Positions 1 through 6,023 of a stretch of 9,321 nucleotides of DNA are shown here, in pieces. Position numbers and translations under genes: made by a program. The notes beneath the pieces are model-generated. The model had not been told where the DNA came from and did not search any database. It saw nothing but the letters and a program-made list of their open reading frames with translations. Position 1 is the stretch's first letter, and each line of letters starts with the position of its first letter. The stretch is taken from contig CANDEE010000062.1 in NCBI GenBank assembly GCA_947383685.1, forward strand, positions 1 through 9,321. The letters are read 5' to 3'. The DNA comes from an uncultured Pseudoflavonifractor sp. (lineage in GTDB: Bacteria > Bacillota > Clostridia > Oscillospirales > Oscillospiraceae).

Positions 1-482
1 CAGGAGGTGCACCAGTTCACCGGCATGGTGGTCTTGTAGGCCAGGCCCTTCTTGAAAAGCTGAAGGAAGATCCACTGGGTCCACTTATAGTAGGAGGGGT
101 CGGTGGTGTTGACCTCCCGGTCATAGTCAAAGGAATAGCCCAGCATTTGAAGCTGGGAGCGGAAGTTCTGGATGTTGTCGTGGGTCACCTTAGCCGGGTG
201 GATGTGGTTCTTGATGGCGTAGTTTTCCGTGGGCAGACCGAAGGCGTCATAGCCGATGGGAAAGAGAACGTTATACCCGTCCATCCGCTTTTTCCGGGCC
301 ACCACGTCCATGGCGGTGTAGGGCCGGGCGTGACCTACGTGAAGGCCCTGGCCCGAGGGGTAGGGGAACTCCACCAGCCCATAGAACTTGGGCTTTTCGC
401 TGTGATCCTGGGCGGCAAAGGATTTTTTCTCCCGCCAGATTTTTTGCCATTTAGGTTCGATGGAACCAAAATCGTATTTCAT
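1..482 (-). CDS. leuS: Leucyl-tRNA synthetase, N-terminal 160 residues (truncated by window edge)
   Basis: Charges tRNA-Leu with leucine in the cytoplasm (class I aminoacyl-tRNA synthetase). Translating the minus strand from the ATG at 482 gives an open frame that runs off the left edge at base 1. It begins MKYDFGSIEPKWQKIW, typical of bacterial LeuRS. It carries the class I HIGH signature as HVGH at residues 48-51, preceded by FPYPSGQGL, then a DAFGLPTENYA block, a DREVNTTDP block and the YKWTQWIFLQ segment. The last visible residues, NWCTSC, match the entry to the zinc-binding/editing region. Bacterial LeuRS is usually about 800-860 residues, so roughly a fifth is visible and the KMSKS loop lies outside. 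The start is supported by an AAGGAAAG Shine-Dalgarno at 492-499. Identity is near certain; nothing is unusual in the visible part. Confidence 0.96.
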   Translation of the reverse strand, partial: MKYDFGSIEPKWQKIWREKKSFAAQDHSEKPKFYGLVEFPYPSGQGLHVGHARPYTAMDVVARKKRMDGYNVLFPIGYDAFGLPTENYAIKNHIHPAKVTHDNIQNFRSQLQMLGYSFDYDREVNTTDPSYYKWTQWIFLQLFKKGLAYKTTMPVNWCTS

Positions 483-533
483 GGTATCACACTTTCCTTG
501 TGAATTTGTGCTGAGCGGAAAAATATCTCATAT

Positions 534-562
534 ATTATAACGGATAGGGAAAAGAAATGCAA
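534..562 (-). promoter_or_regulatory. Sigma-A-type promoter of leuS
   Basis: On the minus strand, a -35 box TTGCAT (557-562) is followed after exactly 17 bases by a perfect -10 box TATAAT (534-539). Transcription would start near 527, giving a leader of about 45 bases before the leuS ATG. That is too short for a T-box leader, so the visible sequence offers no tRNA-sensing control of leuS. Inferred from consensus match only. Confidence 0.85.
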
Positions 563-569
563 GACATAC

Positions 570-609
570 AAAAAGCGGCCCGCTCGGAGAAATCCGCCGA
601 GCGGGCCGC
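570..609 (-). terminator. Intrinsic terminator of the SLH-protein gene
   Basis: A perfect 13-bp GC-rich stem (575-587 paired with 597-609, 9-base loop) is followed on the minus strand by TTTTT (570-574). It starts 8 bases after the stop codon of the upstream SLH gene. It lies before the leuS promoter, so leuS is transcribed independently apart from any read-through. Confidence 0.93.
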
Positions 610-617
610 CGCTATTC

Positions 618-3356
618 TTACTCTGCTGTGTGGTCGGCCTTTAGTTCCCCAGTAGCCAGTTCTACTGTATAGGTATAGGTCCCGGTCTCATGGTAGTCCT
701 CCAAAGCCTCGTCAAAGTGGTATGTATATGTGAGGGTTTTTCCGCCCCCGCTCAGCTCCAGAGAATCCGGAGCCCGGTCGGTGGGCACGTACCAGGGGTA
801 TCCAGAGTAATAGACGGTGGAGGGAAGGAGCAGCCGCTTGATGGTTCCGTCCCCCAAAGCGGAGCCGGGCTTGTAGACAAGGGACAGGATGTAGTCGTCT
901 CCCTCGTTCACAAACTTGCCTTTTGTGAGGACCACGGTGCAGTCCGGGGCCTCCAGCGTCTGAACTACCTCCCGGTCATCGCTGTACTCACCGGAGGTGG
1001 CGATGCGCTTGCGGGTAACGTGGGCCATGGCCCCGGCGTAGTCCACGTCCCGGTGTTCCCGGTAAATTTTCCCGGTGGCGGTGTCCAGGGTGAAGGTGGT
1101 GGTTCCCGGTTCGATTCTTGTGTCATAACTCTGGATGGAGTCGTCGTAGGCGGAGGTTTCGTAAAAATAGGTGTATGTAAACGTCCCCTTTTCGGGGTCA
1201 AAACTTATGGTATCGGCGGGAGTGACCCGCACCCCGGCGCGGACGTTGGGGAGGTCAATGCGGTAACCCTCCCCCAAAGCGGAGCCAGCCTTGTAGATGG
1301 CTGCCATCATGCCGTAGGGGGCGTTCATAAAGCCGCCCCGGTCAAAGACGAAGATGGTGCAGTCGTCGGTCTCAAAGGTCTGCTCGTTGTGGTGGCCCAG
1401 CCCATTTCGCAGTTCCGCTACTGCCAGATCATAGGAGGGGAATTGCTCGCTCTTTGTCTCAATAGGGGAGGGAAATGAGAGGTTAGATTTGGCTTTGGCG
1501 TGGGCCTGCATTTCTTCCTCTGAGAATATCCCGTTGTATCGTCCCACCAGGGCTTTTACACGCGTTCCCATCAGAGCGTGATACTCGGCAACCGAGCTTT
1601 TGCCATCGGGAGAAAAGGTGATATAGTAAGCGTTGAGGGCACTGGTCAGGGTGACCTCTGCCCGGCCTCCCACCATGTCCTGCTCTACCATGGTGGACAG
1701 GACCAAGGCGTCTTCTGCGGGGAAGGAGCCATAATCCATTAAAATGGTGGCATAGGTCCGTACAGCGGAGGAACTATGGGTAGGAATATCCTCCCAGAAA
1801 GCGCTCATAGCCTTCTCCGCCGCGGCGGCGATGCGCCGCTCGTCCCCAAAGGGATTTTCAGGAAAGAGTGCTGTAAGCTGTTCGGCTGTGAAGACCCCGG
1901 CCTTCTCCAGCCGCTCATGGAGAGTTTGGAAATCCCCTTTTTCCAGGGCGAACAGGGCGGCAACCGTGGCCTCCACCACATCGGCACGCTTGAAATCGAC
2001 GAAGTCGACGCAGGTGGGGAGGATGCCTCTGTCGTAGGCCAGCAGGTAGGGCTGGCCGTAGGTGAAATCGCCCTCTGAACCCTCGGTATAGCCCAGGGCC
2101 CGGAGAAGGAAGGTAAGGTACATCTGGCAGTTGGCGGCGCTCTCCGCCCCAAACCCGGTGGCGGAGACGCCCTTGGTGTATCCCTTAGCATAGCCCCAGG
2201 ACACATACCCATCGGCCCAGGCAGGCACGTCGGTAAAGGGGTGGGTCTTGCCTGCGGCCTTGGCCTGGGCTTCTTCCCCCAAAGCCCGGATCAGCATGAC
2301 AAGGGCTTCCACCCGGGTGGGGGCGCGGTCCAGGTCAAAATTGCCGGATTCGTTCCCCAGGAACAGGCCCAGGGCTTTCAGCTTTCCGGCCAGCTCCTCT
2401 GCCTGAGGGTTCTGCGTGCCGGGGGTCTGGGCGGCGTTATGGTGAGCGACGGACAGTTCCCCGGAATAGGCATCTACCGTATAGGTATAGGTCCCCGCTT
2501 CATGGCAGACGGTCTCCCCGTTGGTCAAGGGGGAATCGAAGGAGTAGACATAGGTCAGGGTGGAGCCGTTATCGCTGAGGGCTATGGAATCCGGGGGCCG
2601 GTCCGTGGGGGTTTGACCGTCGATGACGGCGGTGCTGGGCAGCAGCAGCCGGGAGGTCGGGTCCCCGCGGGCACTGATGGTCGTGGGGACCCAGTAAAGC
2701 TCATAATCCGGGTAGGTCGTGGACCCGGCAACCTCCCTGTGCCGCAGCACGAAGGTGGCGCTGGGGGCTTCCAGCTGTTGGTCGACGATATAGCCGTCAG
2801 CATGGACAAGGTTTTTCAGCGCATTGGCGTACCTGGCTGCCTCCGCCTGGGCCCAGCCGTAGCGGAAAAGCGTCTTGGTATCGGAGTCGGGCATATTGTA
2901 GCCGCTGCCGTCTTTGTTCCGGGAGAATTCGATATCCAGGAGCTTTTCACCGTCGGGCCATTCCGCCGTGCTGAAATCTGTATAGCGGGCGGTGACCTCC
3001 CAGCTCTGTTCCCCCATGGTCAGGGTGGCAGGGGTTCCATCCAGAGCCTTGGCCCAGGCGATAAGCTCCTCCCGGGTGGCGGGGTGGGAGGCAGTCCCCT
3101 CGTCGCTGCGGCGCAGCTCGGGGCCGTTGACGTAGTTTGTCTTCCGTTCGTGATCCGTCAGGGGGATGCTGGGGTGGCCGGTGTCCACCCGGGATGTACA
3201 CACCCACCTCCAGCTCTCACGGTAGCCGGATGTCACCACACCGTCGGCAGTGGTGAGGGTAATGAGGTAGGTCTCGTCCTCCGCAGCCGCCGCTGCCGGG
3301 ACGAGGGAGAGACATAGGGCGAGGGTCAGATAGAGTGCCAGTATTTTTCGTTTCAT
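618..3356 (-). CDS. Secreted protein with central SLH motifs and three ~110-residue repeats
   Basis: Function unknown; likely an exported, cell-wall-associated protein. Residues 1-25 form a Sec signal peptide: MKRK, a hydrophobic leucine-rich core, then an alanine-rich cleavage region before EDE. Residues 26-195 are an unrecognised N-terminal region. Residues about 320-420 contain S-layer homology motifs (LDRAPTRVEALVMLIRALG, then FTDVPAWADGYVSWGYAKG, then a second MYLTFLLRALGY), with a degenerate third at about 433-475. SLH domains bind secondary cell-wall polymers. Three copies of a beta-rich repeat lie at about 196-306, 662-771 and 802-912; the shared features are RLLLPST, PTDR-PDS, TLTY-Y-F and TYTYTV---GEL. 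The helical stretch 505-650 is also unrecognised. No enzyme motif is visible. The start has AGGAGGG (3363-3369) six bases upstream. SLH motifs are commonly near a protein terminus; here they are internal. The gene is monocistronic, with its own promoter and terminator. Confidence 0.88.
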   Translation of the reverse strand: MKRKILALYLTLALCLSLVPAAAAAEDETYLITLTTADGVVTSGYRESWRWVCTSRVDTGHPSIPLTDHERKTNYVNGPELRRSDEGTASHPATREELIAWAKALDGTPATLTMGEQSWEVTARYTDFSTAEWPDGEKLLDIEFSRNKDGSGYNMPDSDTKTLFRYGWAQAEAARYANALKNLVHADGYIVDQQLEAPSATFVLRHREVAGSTTYPDYELYWVPTTISARGDPTSRLLLPSTAVIDGQTPTDRPPDSIALSDNGSTLTYVYSFDSPLTNGETVCHEAGTYTYTVDAYSGELSVAHHNAAQTPGTQNPQAEELAGKLKALGLFLGNESGNFDLDRAPTRVEALVMLIRALGEEAQAKAAGKTHPFTDVPAWADGYVSWGYAKGYTKGVSATGFGAESAANCQMYLTFLLRALGYTEGSEGDFTYGQPYLLAYDRGILPTCVDFVDFKRADVVEATVAALFALEKGDFQTLHERLEKAGVFTAEQLTALFPENPFGDERRIAAAAEKAMSAFWEDIPTHSSSAVRTYATILMDYGSFPAEDALVLSTMVEQDMVGGRAEVTLTSALNAYYITFSPDGKSSVAEYHALMGTRVKALVGRYNGIFSEEEMQAHAKAKSNLSFPSPIETKSEQFPSYDLAVAELRNGLGHHNEQTFETDDCTIFVFDRGGFMNAPYGMMAAIYKAGSALGEGYRIDLPNVRAGVRVTPADTISFDPEKGTFTYTYFYETSAYDDSIQSYDTRIEPGTTTFTLDTATGKIYREHRDVDYAGAMAHVTRKRIATSGEYSDDREVVQTLEAPDCTVVLTKGKFVNEGDDYILSLVYKPGSALGDGTIKRLLLPSTVYYSGYPWYVPTDRAPDSLELSGGGKTLTYTYHFDEALEDYHETGTYTYTVELATGELKADHTAE
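621..953 (-). repeat. Protein repeat copy 3 (residues 802-912) of the SLH protein
   Basis: C-terminal copy of the internal repeat, and the only copy with both halves of the shared motif set. Its front half (EAPDCTVVL, YKPGSALGDG) resembles copy 2. Its rear half (RLLLPST, PTDRAPDSLELS, TLTYTY, TGTYTYTV, TGEL) resembles copy 1. The frame ends directly after it. Confidence 0.75.
1044..1373 (-). repeat. Protein repeat copy 2 (residues 662-771) of the SLH protein
   Basis: The most diverged copy. It keeps DDCTIFVF, YKAGSALGEG, GTFTYTYFYE and TTTFTLDTATGKIY, but has lost the RLLLPST and PTDR-PDS segments. At DNA level, 1271-1297 matches 851-877 of copy 3 with only two mismatches by eye. Confidence 0.65.
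2439..2771 (-). repeat. Protein repeat copy 1 (residues 196-306) of the SLH protein
   Basis: This copy precedes the SLH motifs. It shares EAP, RLLLPST, PTDRPPDSIALS, STLTYVY, GTYTYTV and SGEL with copy 3, but lacks the Y-K-x-GSALG segment. DNA at 2476-2505 matches 664-693 of copy 3 with about four mismatches in 30 bases. Confidence 0.7.
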
Positions 3357-3394
3357 GGCAAGCCCTCCTAAAATTTCAACTTCTCACTATTTAT

Positions 3395-3422
3395 ACTATA
3401 CAGCCCCCTCCCACCCTGTCAA
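3395..3422 (-). promoter_or_regulatory. Promoter of the SLH-protein gene
   Basis: On the minus strand, a perfect -35 TTGACA (3417-3422) is separated by 16 bases from a -10 TATAGT (3395-3400). The start codon is about 40 bases downstream. The spacer is strikingly G-rich (GGG, GGG and GGGGG runs). Confidence 0.75.
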
Positions 3423-3572
3423 GCGGAAAGTGCATCCAAATATTTCTTTCCCTCGCTCCGTCGAACCCTGTCGCCACAAAAAAGTAGTTCTTTCATAAAA
3501 TTTAATACTTTCTTCAGGACATATCCAACATCATGTGATATACTGTTCCCAGTAATCAGAGGAGGGCTCCCC
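3423..3572. other. Divergent intergenic region between the SLH and NlpC/P60-like genes
   Basis: AT-rich gap holding the divergent promoters and the Shine-Dalgarno of the plus-strand gene. I see no RNA gene, long inverted repeat or credible small ORF. A 66-codon minus-strand frame across 3419-3619 overlaps the start of the plus-strand gene and has no family signature. Confidence 0.5.
3516..3544 (+). promoter_or_regulatory. Probable promoter of the NlpC/P60-like gene
   Basis: The -10 box TATACT (3539-3544) is preceded after 17 bases by AGGACA (3516-3521), a 4-of-6 match to TTGACA. A start near 3551 would leave a leader of about 20 bases containing the ribosome binding site. The -35 is weak, so the call is tentative. 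Confidence 0.5.
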
Positions 3573-4130
3573 ATGAAAACCTGCGAACAGGGAACCAAAA
3601 CCATATATTTATTGCTCACCCGGTCAGAGACTTATTTCTCCCGGCTGATCCACCATTTTACCGATGGGGAGTATACCCACGCCTCCATTGGGCTGGAGGG
3701 CCCCAAAGGCCCCTTTTACAGCTTTGCCCGGAAAAATCCCCGGATGGCGTTGCCTGCGGGCCTCATTCAAGAGCAGGCGGACAGAGGCTTTTTCTCCCTG
3801 CACCCCCACATCCCCTGCTGTCTCTATGAGTTGGAGGTCACCGAGGATACATATGAGTTTCTTTGCCGGCGGTTGGAGGTTATGTACCGCTGCCGGGAGC
3901 GGTATCATTACAGTCTTTTGGGCACTTTGGCCTGCTTTCTGGGCCTGCGGCTGGCCCGGCGGCACCACAAGTTTTGCTCCGAGTTTGTGGCGGAGCTGCT
4001 CCGGGAGAGCGGCGCGGTGGAGTTGGAGCAGGATCCCTGCCTGACCCGGCCTATGGATTTCTGCGGCCTTGCGGACCTGCGGCCCGTCCACCGGGGCGAG
4101 GTGGGGTCTCTGGTGGGAAATGTGGCGTAA
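3573..4130 (+). CDS. Circularly permuted NlpC/P60 (papain-like, YiiX/YaeF-type) protein
   Basis: Probable cysteine hydrolase of the permuted NlpC/P60 group, 185 residues. In this group the catalytic histidine precedes the cysteine. Here YTHASIGLE places the candidate histidine at residue 36, and HKFCSEFVAELL places the candidate cysteine at residue 135 at the start of a helix. This is the expected His-then-Cys order. YHYSLLGTLACFLGL (111-125) is the hydrophobic segment leading to the cysteine. Family members act on peptide, amide or lipid-ester bonds; the substrate cannot be told here. There is no signal peptide or clear membrane anchor, so a cytoplasmic location is likely, which argues against direct action on mature peptidoglycan. 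Nine cysteines are present. The start is set by AGGAGGG (3560-3566), six bases before ATG. The gene is a single unit, with a terminator directly after it. The fold call is fairly sure; the activity is inferred. Confidence 0.8.
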   Translation: MKTCEQGTKTIYLLLTRSETYFSRLIHHFTDGEYTHASIGLEGPKGPFYSFARKNPRMALPAGLIQEQADRGFFSLHPHIPCCLYELEVTEDTYEFLCRRLEVMYRCRERYHYSLLGTLACFLGLRLARRHHKFCSEFVAELLRESGAVELEQDPCLTRPMDFCGLADLRPVHRGEVGSLVGNVA

Positions 4131-4143
4131 CAAGAACAGAGAA

Positions 4144-4176
4144 AGGTCCCGGCAAGTGCGCCGGGACCTCTTTTTT
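4144..4176 (+). terminator. Intrinsic terminator after the NlpC/P60-like gene
   Basis: A perfect 10-bp stem, AGGTCCCGGC (4144-4153) with GCCGGGACCT (4160-4169), has a 6-base loop and is followed by C and six T residues (4171-4176). It begins 14 bases after the stop codon and separates this gene from degV. Confidence 0.95.
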
Positions 4177-4192
4177 GTACGGTAACAAAAGA

Positions 4193-4221
4193 TTGAAAAC
4201 CGGCGCAGGATATGGTATGAT
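4193..4221 (+). promoter_or_regulatory. Promoter of the DegV-family gene
   Basis: -35 TTGAAA (4193-4198), 17-base spacer, -10 TATGAT (4216-4221). Transcription would start near 4228, about 45 bases before the preferred ATG. The -10 box lies inside a small palindrome, GGTAT-G-ATACC (4214-4224), which could be an operator, though it is short. Confidence 0.78.
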
Positions 4222-4272
4222 ACCCTTACTATATAAAATAGGTCATACTGTTTGGAAAGGGTAGGAAAGAGT

Positions 4273-5139
4273 ATGGAGCAAAATAGGAAATTACTGCTGA
4301 TGGCGGAGACCGGAGCGGACATTCCCCGGTCGCTGGCGGAGCGTTACAATATCCAGATCGTTCCCATGCATATTACCTTCGGAACGGAGACCAGGGACGA
4401 TGGCACCTTTCCCTCCGAGGAGATCTGCACCTTCTATGACCGTACGGGGGTCTTGCCCAAGACCAGCGGCAGCGTGCCTGAAGATTTTACAAAAGCCTTT
4501 GACGCGGTGCATGAGAAGTGGCCTGAGGCTGAGATTTTGCACCTTGCCTATTCTGCGGCCACTACCTGCTCCTACCAGAGCGCCCTTATTGCCGCGGAGG
4601 GCCGGGATTACATCAAGAGCGTGGACACCAAGGTAGCCTGCGCGGGGCAGGGGGCAGTGGTGCTGACCCTGGCCAGAATGTTGGAGGAGCACCCTGACTG
4701 GGGCAAGGAGGAGGCCGCCCAGGCCGCTCAACCTCTTATTGACCGGGTGCGGATGTGCTTTATCCCCGACGATCTGGAATACCTGCGGGCCGGGGGGCGG
4801 GTCAGCAACGCCGTGGCCCTGGCGGGCCGGGTGCTGGGGATACACCCTCTCATCGAGTTTGTAGACGGCAACCTGGTGGCGACCAAAAAGCTCCGGGGCA
4901 AGCTCCTGAAGCTGGCGCCCCAGCTTGTCCGGGACTATGCTGCCCAGCACAGCCTGGACCGGGAGGAGCTGTGGCTCATCTGGACTCCCGGCTTCCCCGA
5001 TGAGGTGAGAGCCGCGGTGGACGCAGCCGCGAAAGACCTGGGCTTCCGCAAGGTGAGCTGGTTCAAAAGCGGAGGGGTCATTACCACCCACAGCGGCCCC
5101 AGCGCCTTTGGCGTGGTGGGCTTTGCCAATCCGGAATAA
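4273..5139 (+). CDS. DegV-family fatty-acid-binding protein (FakB-like)
   Basis: DegV/FakB proteins hold a fatty acid and present it to the kinase FakA for phosphorylation, feeding exogenous fatty acids into phospholipid synthesis. This 288-residue protein covers the whole family length: an ETGADIP start (usually DSGADLP), the IVPMHITFG strand, TSGSVPEDF (64-72), a YSAATTC-SYQSA segment (93-103), EYLRAGGRVSNA (169-180), a GIHPLIEFVDGNL block and a closing THSGPSAFGVV (272-282). The usual LSGTYQSA loop is altered to TTCSYQSA and the usual first aspartate to glutamate. Ligand preference may therefore differ; this is an inference. An in-frame TTG at 4252 would add seven residues. I chose ATG 4273 because purine-rich GGAAAGGG and TAGGAAAG lie before it, while TTG 4252 has no good ribosome site. 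No fakA is in view. The gene is monocistronic, with its own promoter and a following hairpin. Confidence 0.9.
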   Translation: MEQNRKLLLMAETGADIPRSLAERYNIQIVPMHITFGTETRDDGTFPSEEICTFYDRTGVLPKTSGSVPEDFTKAFDAVHEKWPEAEILHLAYSAATTCSYQSALIAAEGRDYIKSVDTKVACAGQGAVVLTLARMLEEHPDWGKEEAAQAAQPLIDRVRMCFIPDDLEYLRAGGRVSNAVALAGRVLGIHPLIEFVDGNLVATKKLRGKLLKLAPQLVRDYAAQHSLDREELWLIWTPGFPDEVRAAVDAAAKDLGFRKVSWFKSGGVITTHSGPSAFGVVGFANPE

Positions 5140-5150
5140 GAAAATTTCCA

Positions 5151-5185
5151 ACGCCGGGAACCTTTTGGGTTCCCGGCGTATTTAT
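5151..5185 (+). terminator. Terminator-like hairpin after degV
   Basis: A perfect 12-bp stem (5151-5162 with 5168-5179, loop TTTTG) begins 11 bases after the stop. The following ATTTAT is a poor T-tract, so termination may be incomplete and some transcripts could read into the ABC genes. Confidence 0.7.
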
Positions 5186-5303
5186 ACCAATACTGCGGCA
5201 GAACCGTCCTTTTTGGAAAAAACCTTCAAAGAAATGTAAGATATTCCTAAAGCGGTCTTTCAAATCATTTGTTAAGGTTTTCTGCAGAAAAGGAGGCTGT
5301 TTT
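5186..5303 (+). promoter_or_regulatory. Leader of the ABC operon, with inverted repeats and an uncertain promoter
   Basis: AT-rich 118-base region. A tentative promoter is TTGGAA (5213-5218), 18 bases, TAAGAT (5237-5242). Inverted repeat AAAACCTT (5219-5226) pairs with AAGGTTTT (5274-5281), supported further in by AAATG (5232-5236) with CATTT (5266-5270). A perfect 14-base palindrome TTTTCTGCAGAAAA (5278-5291) overlaps the start of the AAAAGGAGG ribosome binding site (5288-5296). The region may be an operator or a leader structure; I do not recognise a known riboswitch. Confidence 0.4.
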
Positions 5304-6023
5304 ATGGAATATATATTGACTGCCACCAATTTAAGCAAACACTACAAGGGCTGTAAGGCTCTGAACGGCCTGTCCCTCCATGTTCCCCGCGGCTCTATCT
5401 ACGGCCTGGTGGGGAAGAACGGAGCGGGGAAGACCACTCTCATCCGTATCCTCTGCGGTCTTCAGGAGCCTTCCGGCGGAGGGTATGCCATCGCCGGAGT
5501 AGACAACCAGGACAAGGCTATCCTCCAGGCCCGCCGCAGAATGGGGGCAGTGGTGGAGGCCCCTGCGGTTTACCAGGAGTTGACGGCGGAGGAAAACCTG
5601 CGGCTCCAATATAAGGTGTTGGGGCGTAAGGATGTTTCTGCGATTCCGGAGCTTTTGAAGCTGGTGGGCCTTGAAAATACAGGAAAGAAAAAGGCCAAAA
5701 ACTTCTCTCTGGGGATGCGCCAGCGGTTAGGTATTGCTGTGGCTTTGGCGGGGGAACCGGAGCTGCTGATCCTGGACGAGCCGGCCAACGGCCTGGATCC
5801 TCAGGGCATTGTGGAGCTGCGGCGGCTCATCGGGAAGCTGAACCGGGATAAGGGAGTTACCATCCTCATTTCCAGCCATATTCTGGACGAGCTGTCCCGG
5901 CTTGCCACCCATTACGGCTTCATAGACGGAGGCCGCATGGTGGAGGAGGCCTCCGCGGAGGACGTCGGTGAGGGCCTGGAACGCCATTACATGAGCTTGG
6001 TAGGAGGGGATTGGGATGAATAA
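5304..6023 (+). CDS. ABC transporter ATP-binding protein, BcrA/LanF type
   Basis: Cytoplasmic ATPase of an ABC-2 exporter, 239 residues. Motifs in order: Walker A GKNGAGKTT (37-45), signature FSLGMRQRLGIA (134-145), Walker B LLILDEPANGLD (154-165) and switch histidine in SSH (192). The Q-loop position reads VVEAPAVYQELTAEENL, with glutamate 85 where most ABC ATPases have glutamine. This E-loop form is characteristic of lantibiotic-immunity (LanF) and bacitracin-resistance (BcrA) type ATPases. It suggests a role in expelling membrane-active peptide antibiotics; the substrate is not shown by the sequence. The start has AAAAGGAGG (5288-5296) seven bases upstream. The 3' end overlaps the permease start by 8 bases (ATGAATAA), implying translational coupling. 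No two-component system, peptide precursor or modification enzyme lies nearby, so this looks like a stand-alone protection or export module. Confidence 0.93.
   Translation: MEYILTATNLSKHYKGCKALNGLSLHVPRGSIYGLVGKNGAGKTTLIRILCGLQEPSGGGYAIAGVDNQDKAILQARRRMGAVVEAPAVYQELTAEENLRLQYKVLGRKDVSAIPELLKLVGLENTGKKKAKNFSLGMRQRLGIAVALAGEPELLILDEPANGLDPQGIVELRRLIGKLNRDKGVTILISSHILDELSRLATHYGFIDGGRMVEEASAEDVGEGLERHYMSLVGGDWDE

Noticed and set aside
147..503. 118-codon plus-strand open frame
   Set aside because: Antisense to the leuS 5' end and its ribosome site; the leuS frame on the other strand is unmistakable.
690..1478. 262-codon plus-strand open frame
   Set aside because: Antisense to the 3' part of the SLH gene; low-complexity product, no recognisable domain.
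2241..3317. 358-codon plus-strand open frame
   Set aside because: It lies fully antisense to the SLH protein gene. Its product is rich in Gly, Val and Gln with no family signature, as expected of an antisense frame in GC-rich coding DNA.
3419..3619. 66-codon minus-strand frame in the divergent intergenic region
   Set aside because: It overlaps the start of the plus-strand gene, and no good ribosome site or family match is seen.
4252..4272. TTG start seven codons upstream for degV
   Set aside because: It lacks a convincing Shine-Dalgarno, while the ATG at 4273 has purine-rich sequence before it and fits the usual family N-terminus.
3624..4322. 232-codon minus-strand open frame
   Set aside because: Antisense to the NlpC/P60-like gene and crosses its terminator and the degV promoter; no recognisable protein.
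4291..5151. 286-codon minus-strand open frame
   Set aside because: Antisense shadow of degV, whose family motifs are in the plus frame.
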